The notes: generated by a model not told the origin, from the sequence alone. A DNA stretch of 64,000 nt from an uncultured Saprospiraceae bacterium (GCA_937951615.1 CALFBH010000084.1:1-64000); one strand, 5' to 3'. Counted from the stretch's first letter, positions 18,629 to 28,360 are shown. Program-made: numbers and translations.

Positions 18629-21600
18629 TTAGTTTCCACCACAATTCTCAATTTCCCCGGAAAAGCTGGCATTGGGCTGAACTGAAAATCCATTATCCAA
18701 TTGAATAATTGTTCCTGCTTTAAATTCAACTGCGTTTCCAGCCGGAATTATTCCTTTTGAATCTACGGTATTGCCCGCCTGGTATAATCCATTGGCGACA
18801 TTGCCATTCGGCACTAAAAATTCGGGACAGTTGCTTCCACATATTAACACTCCATTTTCATCGTATACAGGTAATTGTCCGTTGATTTGTGCGGATACCG
18901 TGGTGTATAATCCGTTTGCATCGTTTATGCTTACTGTGTATTGTCCGGATGGAAGGTTGTTGATGGCGGCGGTTGTTGCGCCATTGCTCCAGAGATAGCT
19001 GTACGGTTCTATGCCACCAGCTACCTGTGCGCTGACGCTGCCCAATGTTGTGCAGTCTTCATCTGTCACGGTTACAGAACTTAGCAATTGATTGGAAACA
19101 CCGCCGACTCCAGTTGTTATACCATAGACTGATGTTCCCACAGTTGCGTTCAGTACTTCATTGCCATTGCTTATTGTTCCATTGACATTAATGGTGAAGG
19201 GATTGCCTCCTGGCAAATCCTCGACCACGACAATGAGTACAAGCACAGAACCATCAATAAGCTTATCAATATTGTCCACGCGAGTCAGTCCAATATCCAG
19301 TTTTTTATCCGCAGTTTTATAGATTCCCAGCGATTTATTAGGTATAAGTGAGGAGCTAGTGGTGTCTATGCTTACGCTAATGATATCCGGAAGGTCTTTG
19401 AAATCAACATCGCAGGCTAATCCATGTAAGTTGACTGGTACATTTGGATCTAAGGAAGAAGATACGTGCAGTTCGTACCTATCTTCTTTTTTGTTATTTC
19501 CTATCGAATTGCTACTGATTTGCCTTAATTCAAATTTGAGTGGAACACCTGCGTAAGAGTCCGTAGATAAATTTGTAGCATTTATGTATCCATAATTATC
19601 TTCTAATACCTGCAAATCCTGCTCATCAACAATTCCATTGCCATCTGCGTCCTGATGTTTTCCGTTTACCCCATTGACAAAAGATGCCCATTCGAGGCTC
19701 TGCTGTCCAGTCCAGCTTGTAGCAGGGTTAGGGCGCAATGTGCCATTATCCCCTTCGGCAAGTCCCCAATACAGCAGATCTACATTATTTGCTTTGCCAT
19801 CATTGTTCAGGTCGCCTGGCCATACGCTTGCGCATGTACCTGTGCCGTAATTACAAAAATCTTCCCAGGTGGCATCAAAATTATTGCCACTGCTGATGTT
19901 GCTGTTTGAGCTGGAAGGCAGACTGCATAGTAAATCCAATGCGGGATCATAACAGCCGCTCAACTGATTATAATCCAATCCAAGAGAAGTCAGGTTGGTC
20001 AGATTGGTTAGGGTTACAGGGATGCTTCCAGTGAGCTGATTTTCATCTAATCTCAAATGGGTGAGGTTACTCAAATTGCCGAATTCTACTGGTATAAGAC
20101 CTGAAAAATTATTGCCTTTTAATATCAAACGGGTGAGATTATTCAGCATAGCCAGTTCGACAGGAATACTGCCTTCTAGGTAATTATTTTCTACATCGAG
20201 GCGAGTCAGACTACTGAGGCTACCGAATGTAGTTGGAATGTTACCTTGCAGTTGATTGTCAGTCAATGTCAGTCGCTCCAGGTTTGTCAAATTGGCCAGC
20301 TCGGTTGGAAGGTTGCCATTCAGTTGGTTTTCATTCAATATAAGATGGGTGAGGTTAGTCAGGTTTCCCAGCTCCAAGGGAATGTTTCCACTCAGACTAT
20401 TTCCAGATAAATCCAACTGAGTCAGACTATTTAAATCGCCCAATTCTGCAGGAATCGTTCCAGTTAAACTATTTTCACTCAAATCAATTTGCACTACACA
20501 GCCGTTCCCATCTAAGGTAATGCCCGCCCAGTTACTCATATACTGTGTCAAGTCCCAGGGCGTATCCCAGGCAGCACCATTTGTCATATCATACAAAGTG
20601 CGCAGGATGATTGAATCGCTTTCGTAGCAAGTTTGTCCTGGACAAGCTCCAGCTCCAGTATTGCAAAAATCTTCCCAGGGCATATCAAAATTATTGCCAT
20701 CACTGATTCTGGCATTTGCATTATGATAGGCATTGAACTGATTGCACCAATTAGCCAGGCTGCTATCATAGCAACCGCTGAGTTGGTTATTATACACTCT
20801 AAAGGCTGTCAGTGTAGATAAACTGCCTAACTCGGCAGGAATACTGCCTGTCAATTGATTGTCGTGCAAAGAGATTGTACTTATATTTGGCAGGTTGCCA
20901 AATTCAGCAGGAATTTCTCCGGTCAGTTGGTTGCTTCTAAGGTCGATTCCTATTAAGTTGCCGAGGTTTTCAAATTCGGGCGGGATGCTTCCGCTAAGTT
21001 GGTTGCCATTTATATACAAATATTTCAAGCTGTCCATATTGCCCAATTCGGGTGGCAAGCTTCCGCTAAATAGATTATAACCAAAATACAAGAACTCCAG
21101 TGCATCTAGATCCCCCAGCTCTGCCGGAATACTGCCCGTAAAGCCATTGCCGCCCAGTCGAAGATAAGTTAGGGTACTCAGGTTACCAAGTTCCGGCGGG
21201 ATCGTACCTGAAAAATTATTATCTCCAAGATCCAGCGAAGTCAGGCTACTCAAGTTACCAAGTTCCGGCGGCAGTGTACCAGCTATGTAGTCTTCGTCAA
21301 AATCTATTGCGACCACACAACCGTCTGTATTTACTGTAACGCCGTACCAGGTGTCCATTGGCTGACTCAAATCCCAGGGCGTATATACATTCCAATCCGT
21401 AATGGCATTATAAAAGGCTACCATAGCATTATAGTCAGTTGTTGCACAGCTTTCAGGTGCGCAGGAACCGAGTCCTACTGCACACCAGGCTGCTTCTGTT
21501 TGCAAGGCTTCGTCAGAGCCTGTACCATAGAGGTCAATGGCAGCCTGTATCGCTCCGTTTCGGGCGTCTATATATTGGGAATTTGGTGTGAGATAAACGG

Positions 21601-23098
21601 TCAGGTTACGATAGGCTATAGCGGCTGCTTTTGTCATGCCTATTCCATTGATGTTGTAATTATCTCCATTATCATTGACACCTGCTCCTCCTTCTGAAAG
21701 TAGGTAAAACCAATAATTCTGCACACCACTATTATAGTGTACGCCTCCATTATCTCCTGCTCCCGAATACCAGCCATTTCCCATATAGGTGTCAGGTGAT
21801 GGAGTAATCATACTGGGATCATTGGGATTATTCATATTACGCAGTCCGTTCTTGCCAGGTTGTGCCGTACACCCTGTGCCTATCATCCAATCGCCTCCAT
21901 CGGGACTGTACAAGGCATCTACGACTTCACCAAAAATATCTGAAAAAGATTCGCTGAGTGCACCTGATTCATAAGAATATAAAAGTCCTGCTGAAAAATG
22001 GGTGACGCCATGTGTCATTTCATGTGCGACAACATCAATGTCCGAAAATGCCGTATAATTATAATTGTCTCCATCTCCATACAAGGCACTTGACAAGGCT
22101 GGATTCCAGTACGCATTACTTATCTCAAAACCATAATGCACCCAACTATATATAGGCATTCCATTATCATCCAGGCTATTTCTACCATGTGTGTTTAAAT
22201 AATAATCATAGGTTTTTTCCGTTGCCCAATGTACTTCTACTGCCGTTGGGTCTTCATTAAAAAGCCCATCTGTATCTGTGATAGGTGTTGTGGGGTAGCT
22301 CGGTGTTTCATCCGCATCATATACCTGCATGCCTCCACCTATGGTATTTTTTAAGGTATAGGTTCCATTATCCTCACAAGCTTCAAAGCTGACCGTTCCC
22401 GAATAATTGGTCGAGCCAGAAGCTGGTACGCCCGTGCAGTTATGAATTTGCTCGATTGTCGTTAATACTTTCCCCGTATGGGCATCTACATATACAAGCT
22501 GGTTGCTTAGTGGCTCAGTCGCATATATATCAAATTTGTAAGCGAGGCGGCTATTACTGGGGTTTTGTTTCCATTCGGAATCTATGACAACCAATTCTCC
22601 AGAAGGATATAAGCTTGCCTGTACATCATTCCTTGTTTTTTTCACCAGTTGTTCCAGTTCGGAATCGTTCCAGCCATACGCTGTAGCGTTTATATGTTGG
22701 AGGGCGGTCTGTAAAGCAGCCGTTTCGCTAAGTGTAGGACTGGAACTTATATTGAGTTGTCGGGTGAGTTGTCCATTGGCATGTTGTACACGGGCATTTT
22801 TTTCGTGCAATAGATATACTGCACCTTCTACTGGCATTCCTTTGTACATCTGCTGGTAGCGGTGATGTCGAAATCCCAGCTCGTCTTCTGTTGTCTTAGA
22901 AAGAACCAACTCATCATCTGATGTGAGTTGTAATGCTGTTTTATCTTGGGTGAATTCCTGTATCGTCGGTTGTTCTGTTTCTTTGAACATTTTCCAAGTC
23001 AGGTCTTCTTTGGATAAGTCCTGTATTGTCGGATTGTTTTGTGCCTGAAGCTGCACAATCATCAGGCAGCACATTAAGGTCTGGGTAAATTTTTTCAT
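18629..23098 (-). CDS. Secreted M4 (thermolysin-like) metalloprotease fused to LRR cassettes
   Basis: 1489 aa from the ATG at 23098. The in-frame ATG nine codons earlier sits inside a probable -7 promoter box, and the signal peptide (MKKFTQTLMCCLMIVQLQAQ) starts here. Order: an FTP/PepSY-type propeptide (~30-210); an M4 peptidase with zinc motif VVAHEMTHGVTH (~353-364) and the third ligand Glu in GALSESFSDIFG; two plant-type LRR cassettes (~553-1095), each ending in the GCYD...WEDFC cap; a dockerin-like pair of calcium loops (GDLNNDGKANNVD and QDADGNGIVDEQD); a cohesin-like beta domain (~1180-1320); a SprB-like repeat (YLWSNGATTAAINNLPSGQY); and a C-terminal VEFKAGTIIQLDNGFSVQ domain ending at EIENCGGN. 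No type-A sorting domain. It is divergent from a ~490-aa helical-protein gene. Confidence 0.92.
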   Translation of the reverse strand: MKKFTQTLMCCLMIVQLQAQNNPTIQDLSKEDLTWKMFKETEQPTIQEFTQDKTALQLTSDDELVLSKTTEDELGFRHHRYQQMYKGMPVEGAVYLLHEKNARVQHANGQLTRQLNISSSPTLSETAALQTALQHINATAYGWNDSELEQLVKKTRNDVQASLYPSGELVVIDSEWKQNPSNSRLAYKFDIYATEPLSNQLVYVDAHTGKVLTTIEQIHNCTGVPASGSTNYSGTVSFEACEDNGTYTLKNTIGGGMQVYDADETPSYPTTPITDTDGLFNEDPTAVEVHWATEKTYDYYLNTHGRNSLDDNGMPIYSWVHYGFEISNAYWNPALSSALYGDGDNYNYTAFSDIDVVAHEMTHGVTHFSAGLLYSYESGALSESFSDIFGEVVDALYSPDGGDWMIGTGCTAQPGKNGLRNMNNPNDPSMITPSPDTYMGNGWYSGAGDNGGVHYNSGVQNYWFYLLSEGGAGVNDNGDNYNINGIGMTKAAAIAYRNLTVYLTPNSQYIDARNGAIQAAIDLYGTGSDEALQTEAAWCAVGLGSCAPESCATTDYNAMVAFYNAITDWNVYTPWDLSQPMDTWYGVTVNTDGCVVAIDFDEDYIAGTLPPELGNLSSLTSLDLGDNNFSGTIPPELGNLSTLTYLRLGGNGFTGSIPAELGDLDALEFLYFGYNLFSGSLPPELGNMDSLKYLYINGNQLSGSIPPEFENLGNLIGIDLRSNQLTGEIPAEFGNLPNISTISLHDNQLTGSIPAELGSLSTLTAFRVYNNQLSGCYDSSLANWCNQFNAYHNANARISDGNNFDMPWEDFCNTGAGACPGQTCYESDSIILRTLYDMTNGAAWDTPWDLTQYMSNWAGITLDGNGCVVQIDLSENSLTGTIPAELGDLNSLTQLDLSGNSLSGNIPLELGNLTNLTHLILNENQLNGNLPTELANLTNLERLTLTDNQLQGNIPTTFGSLSSLTRLDVENNYLEGSIPVELAMLNNLTRLILKGNNFSGLIPVEFGNLSNLTHLRLDENQLTGSIPVTLTNLTNLTSLGLDYNQLSGCYDPALDLLCSLPSSSNSNISSGNNFDATWEDFCNYGTGTCASVWPGDLNNDGKANNVDLLYWGLAEGDNGTLRPNPATSWTGQQSLEWASFVNGVNGKHQDADGNGIVDEQDLQVLEDNYGYINATNLSTDSYAGVPLKFELRQISSNSIGNNKKEDRYELHVSSSLDPNVPVNLHGLACDVDFKDLPDIISVSIDTTSSSLIPNKSLGIYKTADKKLDIGLTRVDNIDKLIDGSVLVLIVVVEDLPGGNPFTINVNGTISNGNEVLNATVGTSVYGITTGVGGVSNQLLSSVTVTDEDCTTLGSVSAQVAGGIEPYSYLWSNGATTAAINNLPSGQYTVSINDANGLYTTVSAQINGQLPVYDENGVLICGSNCPEFLVPNGNVANGLYQAGNTVDSKGIIPAGNAVEFKAGTIIQLDNGFSVQPNASFSGEIENCGGN

Positions 23099-23122
23099 TT
23101 TAGATAACTTTGATTCTTTATA

Positions 23123-23130
23123 CAAAGATA
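23123..23130 (-). promoter_or_regulatory. Bacteroidota-type -7 box for the M4-LRR gene
   Basis: Minus-strand TATCTTTG fits the TAnnTTTG consensus, 25 bases upstream of the chosen ATG. A matching -33 TTG is not evident. It argues against the upstream in-frame ATG. Confidence 0.5.
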
Positions 23131-23227
23131 AGCCAGTGCTTTTACTTATTTTTACACTTATAAAAATCTTATCGAATACACTTACTAATAATACTTTATT
23201 ATAAAAATCTATTAATCAATTTATAAA

Positions 23228-24724
23228 GTGCAAAAAAAAACAAATAAAACAAAACCATTTCTTTGCATTGAACTTTTAAATACTTTTTCAGAAAAAGAAA
23301 TCACAGGGCTGGAACAGCTCATTTCTTGCCCGTATTTCAATACGGATCGGTATGTTATTAAATTGTTACCAGCCTTAAAAAAGTGGGTACTGAGCAAATC
23401 TGTTTTCACGACTGACTTACAATGCCGGGTTTATAAGCAGGTGTTTGCCCATTTGCCTACTCCAACTCACCAACTGAAAAAAAAGCAGAGTAGTTTGCTC
23501 AATATGAAAATGAATAGTCTGATGCGACTCGCAGAGGAGTTCCTTTCTATTGAGACGATGAAAGAAAATAAAGGTTTCAAACAGGACTTGCTTTATCCAC
23601 AACTGCTGGAACGCCGGCAATTCTGGTCTTTTAATCGACATATAAAAAAGGCAAAGAAACAATTTGAGGAGCAGCAGGCAAAAGGAGAAAAACAGTATGC
23701 AGCACAATACAGGACAGAGCAAAACATTATGGATGCACTTTACAGCAATGGCAAGCTCATAGAAGAAGACAATTTGCCGGAACTGGTTCAGAATCTTGAT
23801 ATTTATTACCTGCTCAATCGACTCAGTCTGCACCTTACTGCGCTTTCTATTCAGGAGGTATCTCTCGAAAAAACATTTTACATGAGCAGTATAAATACAC
23901 TTGAGGCACTCCTGAATATCCCTACCTATAAATCGCATCCGATTATTATACTTTATCAGGCAAATATTCGACTATTAGAGACTAAAAGTACGACTGCCTA
24001 CACAGATTTACTGGCTCTACTCAATAAGCATAGCGCGTCTATTCCCAGAGATATGTTGAAAGATTTTTACACGATATGCATTTCTCATTGCGTCAATCAG
24101 GTCAAAAAGGGCAAGCTCCAATACAATCAGAATGTTTTTGAGTTGTATAAAATCATGCACGACAAAAACCTGTTAATCAATGACAATTTTATTTCGATTG
24201 CCATGTTGAAAAACATGATTATCATAGCCTGTAGGCAAAACGAATTTTTGTGGGCAGAACAACTCATTAAGGACTATCGTCCATTTATTCAGAAGTCTGT
24301 TAGAGAAAGCGTGTATCAGTTCAACATGGGCATCTTGGCTTTTTATCAAAAAAATTATGAACTGGCACATAGCCGGTTTATTCTGGTCGAAAAAATCAAT
24401 ACGGCTTATGACATCAATGTTCGCATTATTATTTTAAAATGTCTTTATGAAAAAGAAAAAGCCTATAGCGAACCCATTATGCAATCTTTCCGCACGGCTG
24501 AAAAATATTTTAAAAATCATAAATCGCTAAGTGCCAAAGGAAAAAAAGAGTTTCAGAATTTTATCCGAATCTTCATCAACCTGTACCGTATCCGGCATCA
24601 GGCGAGTAAAATGACAATAAAACGGCTTAGAGAAAAACTGGAACAACAACAAGCCAATAGCGACAAGCGGTGGTTATTGGAAAAGATTGATGAGTTGGAG
24701 GGTGGGTTTCGGGCTTTTTATTAA
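23228..24724 (+). CDS. ~490-aa helical protein of the divergent LRR-protease module (copy A)
   Basis: 498 aa from a GTG at 23228; the paralogues start at the equivalent point. No signal peptide or membrane segment, so it is probably cytoplasmic. I do not recognise a named domain. The N-terminus has FLCIELLNTFSEKEITGLEQ, then SCPYFNTDRYVIKLL. The middle is all-helical with NLDIYYLLNRLSLHLTALS. TPR-like helices appear near 370-440 (WAEQLIKDYRPF, GILAFYQKNYELAHSRF). The end is the most conserved part: NFIRIFINLYRIRHQASKM followed by NSDKRWLLEKIDELE. Two paralogues (34945 and 41416) share these blocks. This copy is more diverged, just as its divergent partner is an M4 rather than an S8 protease. 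About 130 bases separate the two start codons. A regulatory or secretion-accessory role is inference. Confidence 0.85.
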   Translation: MQKKTNKTKPFLCIELLNTFSEKEITGLEQLISCPYFNTDRYVIKLLPALKKWVLSKSVFTTDLQCRVYKQVFAHLPTPTHQLKKKQSSLLNMKMNSLMRLAEEFLSIETMKENKGFKQDLLYPQLLERRQFWSFNRHIKKAKKQFEEQQAKGEKQYAAQYRTEQNIMDALYSNGKLIEEDNLPELVQNLDIYYLLNRLSLHLTALSIQEVSLEKTFYMSSINTLEALLNIPTYKSHPIIILYQANIRLLETKSTTAYTDLLALLNKHSASIPRDMLKDFYTICISHCVNQVKKGKLQYNQNVFELYKIMHDKNLLINDNFISIAMLKNMIIIACRQNEFLWAEQLIKDYRPFIQKSVRESVYQFNMGILAFYQKNYELAHSRFILVEKINTAYDINVRIIILKCLYEKEKAYSEPIMQSFRTAEKYFKNHKSLSAKGKKEFQNFIRIFINLYRIRHQASKMTIKRLREKLEQQQANSDKRWLLEKIDELEGGFRAFY

Positions 24725-24837
24725 AAAAAAACCCAAACGTCAAATTCAAGTTCTTATTGAGTTTTTTAAGTGCCTGACGATTACCCATAAGTTTTTAACT
24801 TATTAATAATCAAACACTTAGTCATTATAATTTAACT

Positions 24838-24950
24838 CACCTCAACCCCTCTCTTTCCAAAAGAGGGGCTATTTTCAACAAGTTGAAAACTATAAATAAC
24901 GGGTTCTCAACTCCCTTCCTTTTTGAAGGGAAGGGCTGGGGATGGGTTCA
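24838..24950. repeat. Intergenic repeat with nested inverted arms
   Basis: CCCCTCTCTTTCCAAAAGAGGGG (a stem of about 7 bp) and TCCCTTCCTTTTTGAAGGGAAGG form two hairpins. The outer words CTCAACCCC and GGGGATGGGTT are partly complementary. This fits the widespread Bacteroidota purine/pyrimidine intergenic repeats and may terminate both flanking transcripts. Confidence 0.55.
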
Positions 24951-25012
24951 AGCGAAGGGCAAAAGATATGGGTAACCGCGAGGGTTTAGTGCCTACGCAC
25001 AAATAAGTCAGT

Positions 25013-25780
25013 TTACTCACTTACTTTCAAGATTCCTTTGCGCAGTCTTTGCAAAAATGGCGAGGCAAAAATAAAATCCTGAAGGGTTTCATTTTCGCTG
25101 CCTAAGACATCGTCTTTGGTGCCGACCCAGGCTAACTCTCCGAGGTGTAGTAGATTGATTCTGTCACCAATTTCCATCACAGAATTCATATCGTGTGTAT
25201 TGATGATAGTCGTCATGTTATTATCTACAGTGATGTTGCGAATCAATTCGTCAATCACGATAGACGTCCTGGGATCGAGTCCTGAATTTGGTTCATCGCA
25301 AAACAAATATTTTGGTTCCAGTACAATAGATCTGGCAATCCCGACCCGCTTTTGCATTCCTCCACTGACTTCTCCCGGATATTTTTTGTTGCTGCCTGTC
25401 AAATCAACTCTTTCGAGGCATTTGTCCACTTGTACTTGTTTTTCTTTTTTTGTTTTTCTGGTAAACATATCCAATGGGAAACGTACATTTTCTTCTACGG
25501 TCATAGAATCAAATAAAGCCGAGCCTTGAAACAACATGCCAATCTGCTGACGAATGATTTTACGTTCTTTTTTACTGAGCGTAAAAAAGTTAGTATCGCT
25601 GTACCACACTTCTCCGTCTGTAGGTTCGAGTAAACCGACCAGTATTTTGAGCATGACTGTTTTGCCTGCTCCACTTCGTCCAATGAGCAGGTTGGTTTTG
25701 CCCTGCTCAAAGACTGTTGAAATGCCTTTCAGTACCTGCTGCTCGCCGAATGATTTGAATATGTTGTCTGCTCTTATCAA
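25013..25780 (-). CDS. ABC transporter ATP-binding protein, MlaF type
   Basis: 255 aa from a TTG at 25780; no in-frame ATG precedes it, and family members begin at this residue (MIRADNIFKSFGEQQVL). ATPase of an Mla/MCE-type transporter that moves phospholipids between the membranes. Visible motifs: Walker A GRSGAGKT (34-41), Q-loop in MLFQGSALF, signature VSGGMQKR, Walker B YLFCDEPNSGLDP, and the switch His in INTHDM. The permease gene lies immediately upstream on the same strand, 105 bases away, and six copies of an 8-bp repeat sit in that gap. The MCE substrate-binding subunit (MlaD) is not in this neighbourhood. Confidence 0.9.
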   Translation of the reverse strand: MIRADNIFKSFGEQQVLKGISTVFEQGKTNLLIGRSGAGKTVMLKILVGLLEPTDGEVWYSDTNFFTLSKKERKIIRQQIGMLFQGSALFDSMTVEENVRFPLDMFTRKTKKEKQVQVDKCLERVDLTGSNKKYPGEVSGGMQKRVGIARSIVLEPKYLFCDEPNSGLDPRTSIVIDELIRNITVDNNMTTIINTHDMNSVMEIGDRINLLHLGELAWVGTKDDVLGSENETLQDFIFASPFLQRLRKGILKVSE

Positions 25781-25786
25781 TTTATT

Positions 25787-25834
25787 GTGTTGATGTGTTG
25801 ATGTGTTGATGTGTTGATGTGTTGATGTGTTGAT
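25787..25834. repeat. Octanucleotide tandem repeat, six copies
   Basis: GTGTTGAT repeated six times without interruption between the permease stop and the TTG start of the ATPase gene. The unit is not a multiple of three, but the repeat is outside both frames. Confidence 0.9.
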
Positions 25835-25885
25835 GTAACATACTCAATCAACTTAATAACTCAATACACTTAATTAACTCAAAAA

Positions 25886-26629
25886 CTACGTCAATACCAG
25901 TGCTATGATATAATCCGCTAATAAAATCAAAATATTACTATACACAACCGCCTGCGTGCTTGCTCTACCCAGCTCAATACTTCCACCACCTACGTAAAAG
26001 CCTTTATAACAGGACACTGAAGTCAGAATGAAAGCAAAGACCACTGCTTTGACCAGCATCATAAATACATAATAAGGCTCAAAAAAGACATGTAGTCCAT
26101 ATTCATAATCTACACCTGTGACCATCCCTGTGGAAACACTCGCGACATAACCGCCAAGAATACTGATACCCGCTCCAATGATAACCAATAATGGAATCAC
26201 AAAAACCGCAGCGATAATTTTAGGTAAAATCAGGTAAGAAGCTGTATTGACCCCCATGATTTCCAGCGCATCAATTTGTTCTTTTTGCCGCATCCCGCCT
26301 ATCTCTGCGGCCATATTTGATCCCACTTTACCAGCTAGTACCAGACATGAAATCGTTGGTGCCAGTTCGATAATGGTAGAATCTCGTACAATATAACCGA
26401 TATAGTAGGCAGGAATAAATGAATCCTGTAACTGATAAGCAAACTGTACTGAAGTCACTGCGCCAATAAAAAAAGCAATCAGTCCCACAATGACAAGAGA
26501 CCCCACGCCGATGTCATTCATCTGACGAAGTGTTTCTTTCCAGTACATGGAAAACCTTTCGGGACGTGTGAACATGCTACCCATCAATTTCAGGTAGCGC
26601 CCAAATTCATATAAAATATTTAAACCCAT
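25886..26629 (-). CDS. ABC transporter permease, MlaE type
   Basis: 247 aa with five to six hydrophobic segments. Permease of an Mla-type phospholipid transporter, partner of the adjacent ATPase. Family features: FIGAVTSVQFAYQL in the first membrane segment, ELAPTISCLVLAGKVGSNMAAEIGGMRQKEQIDALEIMGVN (the conserved E-x-GxM-x-EQIDAL coupling region, ~90-130), and a C-terminal GFYVGGGSIELGRAST loop. Length is normal. It is the first gene of a two-gene operon; an upstream hairpin separates it from the TlpA-like gene. Confidence 0.9.
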   Translation of the reverse strand: MGLNILYEFGRYLKLMGSMFTRPERFSMYWKETLRQMNDIGVGSLVIVGLIAFFIGAVTSVQFAYQLQDSFIPAYYIGYIVRDSTIIELAPTISCLVLAGKVGSNMAAEIGGMRQKEQIDALEIMGVNTASYLILPKIIAAVFVIPLLVIIGAGISILGGYVASVSTGMVTGVDYEYGLHVFFEPYYVFMMLVKAVVFAFILTSVSCYKGFYVGGGSIELGRASTQAVVYSNILILLADYIIALVLT

Positions 26630-26711
26630 ATAATTGACGCCAAAGATAATATTTTTTTCATAAGACTTTATTAGACTTTTATTCTGAAATAAATTTATCC
26701 CGTCATCATGA

Positions 26712-26750
26712 AAAGTAAAGCCCCTCGTTCTTGCAAACGAGAGGCTTTTT
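26712..26750 (-). terminator. Terminator of the TlpA-like gene
   Basis: Minus-strand hairpin with 13-bp arms (AAAGCCTCTCGTT side at 26736-26748, complement at 26717-26729, one mismatch), 22 bases after the stop codon and followed by a T-rich run. Confidence 0.7.
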
Positions 26751-26772
26751 GTATTGTTACATCAAAGGGAAA

Positions 26773-27327
26773 TTATTTCCCCTTTTTCGACTTTTTCGAC
26801 TTCTTTTTCTTTTCTTTTGGTGCATCCGTTACACCTGTCAATTCTTCCATCAGGTCTTCCAATTCATACTCGTCTCCTTCTACATAGCCATCGTGGGTGT
26901 AAACGATATTGCCTTCCTGATCGACCACTACAGTATAAGGAACTGCCTGAAAATTCAGGGCACGTTTCAGGTCTTCATTTTTATCCGACAGGACTTCATA
27001 TTCCCAGCCCTTGCTATCTACAACAGACTTTATTTTGGTGGAGGATCTGGCATTATCTACAGATATAGCGACAACTTCCATATCGTATTTTTCCTGCCAT
27101 TCCGGGTATAATTCTGCAATATTGTCCAATTCTTTCTTACAAGGCACACACCAGGTTGCCCAAAAATTGAGTACAGTAATTTTACCATTTTCGCCATAAT
27201 CCTTAATATTGACTTTTTTACCACTGAGTTCCTGAATCGTCACATCTGGTAATGTTTTATTTTGTGCAAAACTTGTTGTGGCTGCAAAAACGAAAAGCAG
27301 CAAAGTTGTCAGCTTGAAAAGTTTCAT
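26773..27327 (-). CDS. TlpA-like thiol-disulfide oxidoreductase
   Basis: 184 aa. Signal peptide MKLFKLTTLLLFVFAATTSFA. Thioredoxin fold with redox motif WCVPC (Cys60 and Cys63) in the typical TlpA context NFWATWCVPCKKELDNI, followed by VVAISVDNAR and the cis-Pro strand AVPYTVVVDQEGNIVYTHDGY. In the family it reduces disulfides in the periplasm, for example in cytochrome c maturation or stress defence. The last ~20 residues are a lysine-rich tail (KEKKKKSKKSKKGK) outside the fold, which could bind acidic surfaces. Single-gene unit with its own terminator. Confidence 0.88.
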   Translation of the reverse strand: MKLFKLTTLLLFVFAATTSFAQNKTLPDVTIQELSGKKVNIKDYGENGKITVLNFWATWCVPCKKELDNIAELYPEWQEKYDMEVVAISVDNARSSTKIKSVVDSKGWEYEVLSDKNEDLKRALNFQAVPYTVVVDQEGNIVYTHDGYVEGDEYELEDLMEELTGVTDAPKEKKKKSKKSKKGK

Positions 27328-27590
27328 AAGTACTTTTATTTATTAGTGTTGGTTGATAAAAAGGGTTCTGATACCTCTAAAGGCGAAATTAATGCCAAAA
27401 TCTCGTATTTCACGTTTTTCGCCTTATTAAATTTGGCAAGATGACGGCAAGATGACGTTTTGATAAGAAAAAAAGTAGCTATTTAGAGCTTACACAGTCA
27501 CAAGGATTGCAAACTATACCAGATTGGTACATAAAAAAACCATATCCTTCTTTTTGCAACGTTTTACACGATTAAATAGTCTAATGAAAT

Positions 27591-28268
27591 ATGAAAAAAC
27601 TAATACTTCTTACAGGATTTATATTGATGGGTTTTTTAGGCTTTGCGCAAAGTTTCACAGTTTATCCTTCTCCGGCTTCTGTGTCTGGCCTGGCTTCCGA
27701 GCCTTACTTTGAAGCTGTTTCACATGTTGAAAACAACACCAGTAATGAGTTAACGCTTTATTGGGAACGCATCGTCAATGACATTCCTGCCGACTGGAAT
27801 TCTTCTATGTGCGATAATAGTCAGTGTTATGTCCCACAAGTTTACCTGATGGATTTCACGATAGGCGTAGGCGATGAAAGTATATTGGATGTCCGTTTTT
27901 ATCCAGCGGGGCTGGTCGGTGAAGGAGAAGTGGAAGTACTGGTTTACGACCCGACAGACAGTTTGAATACAGTCGTTTCACACAAATATTATGGCACAGC
28001 TACACTGCCTACTGATGTAGAAGATCTTGTTGAGGAAAATTTTAAAGTATATCCTAATCCAGCTACCGATTATATCATTTTACCACAAAACAATTCTGCT
28101 CAGCAAGCTGCCATATACAATATTGCTGGTCAGCAAATACGACTTATTGATCTACAAAATGGCACGGAGCGTATCAATATCAGCGACCTGAACAGAGGCT
28201 TGTATCTTGTTCAGTTTTTGGATAAAAATAAGAAGAAGCTACATACCACGAGACTGACGAAAAGGTAA
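27591..28268 (+). CDS. Small exported protein with T9SS sorting domain
   Basis: 225 aa. Signal peptide MKKLILLTGFILMGFLGFAQ. The central ~115 residues form a beta-rich domain (FEAVSHVENNTSNELTLYWER, DWNSSMCDNSQCYVP, LDVRFYPAGLVGEGEVEVLVYD) that resembles an Ig/DUF-like fold carrying a short Cys-x5-Cys loop. A type-A T9SS sorting domain closes it (NFKVYPNPATDYIILP, IYNIAGQQ, LNRGLYLVQFLDKN). No enzyme motif. Probably a cell-surface protein of unknown role. Monocistronic. Confidence 0.8.
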   Translation: MKKLILLTGFILMGFLGFAQSFTVYPSPASVSGLASEPYFEAVSHVENNTSNELTLYWERIVNDIPADWNSSMCDNSQCYVPQVYLMDFTIGVGDESILDVRFYPAGLVGEGEVEVLVYDPTDSLNTVVSHKYYGTATLPTDVEDLVEENFKVYPNPATDYIILPQNNSAQQAAIYNIAGQQIRLIDLQNGTERINISDLNRGLYLVQFLDKNKKKLHTTRLTKR

Positions 28269-28274
28269 ACTTAT

Positions 28275-28350
28275 GTCCATAGTCCATGGACGATAGTCGA
28301 TAGTCGAAATTTAGGGTGTACCCTTGCTTATTCTATCGACCATCGACCTA
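28275..28350. repeat. ATAGTCG word repeat
   Basis: GGACGATAGTCGATAGTCGA followed by an inverted TCTATCGACCATCGACC copy, between convergent genes. The same word is found as ACTATCG in the DUF4292 N-terminal extension. Confidence 0.55.
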
Positions 28351-28360
28351 AACTATTCTT

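Noticed and set aside
12109-22859. Open frames on the plus strand opposite the LRR genes
   Set aside because: They are shadows of a repetitive coding sequence: they recur at the same phase in each LRR unit and lack independent features.
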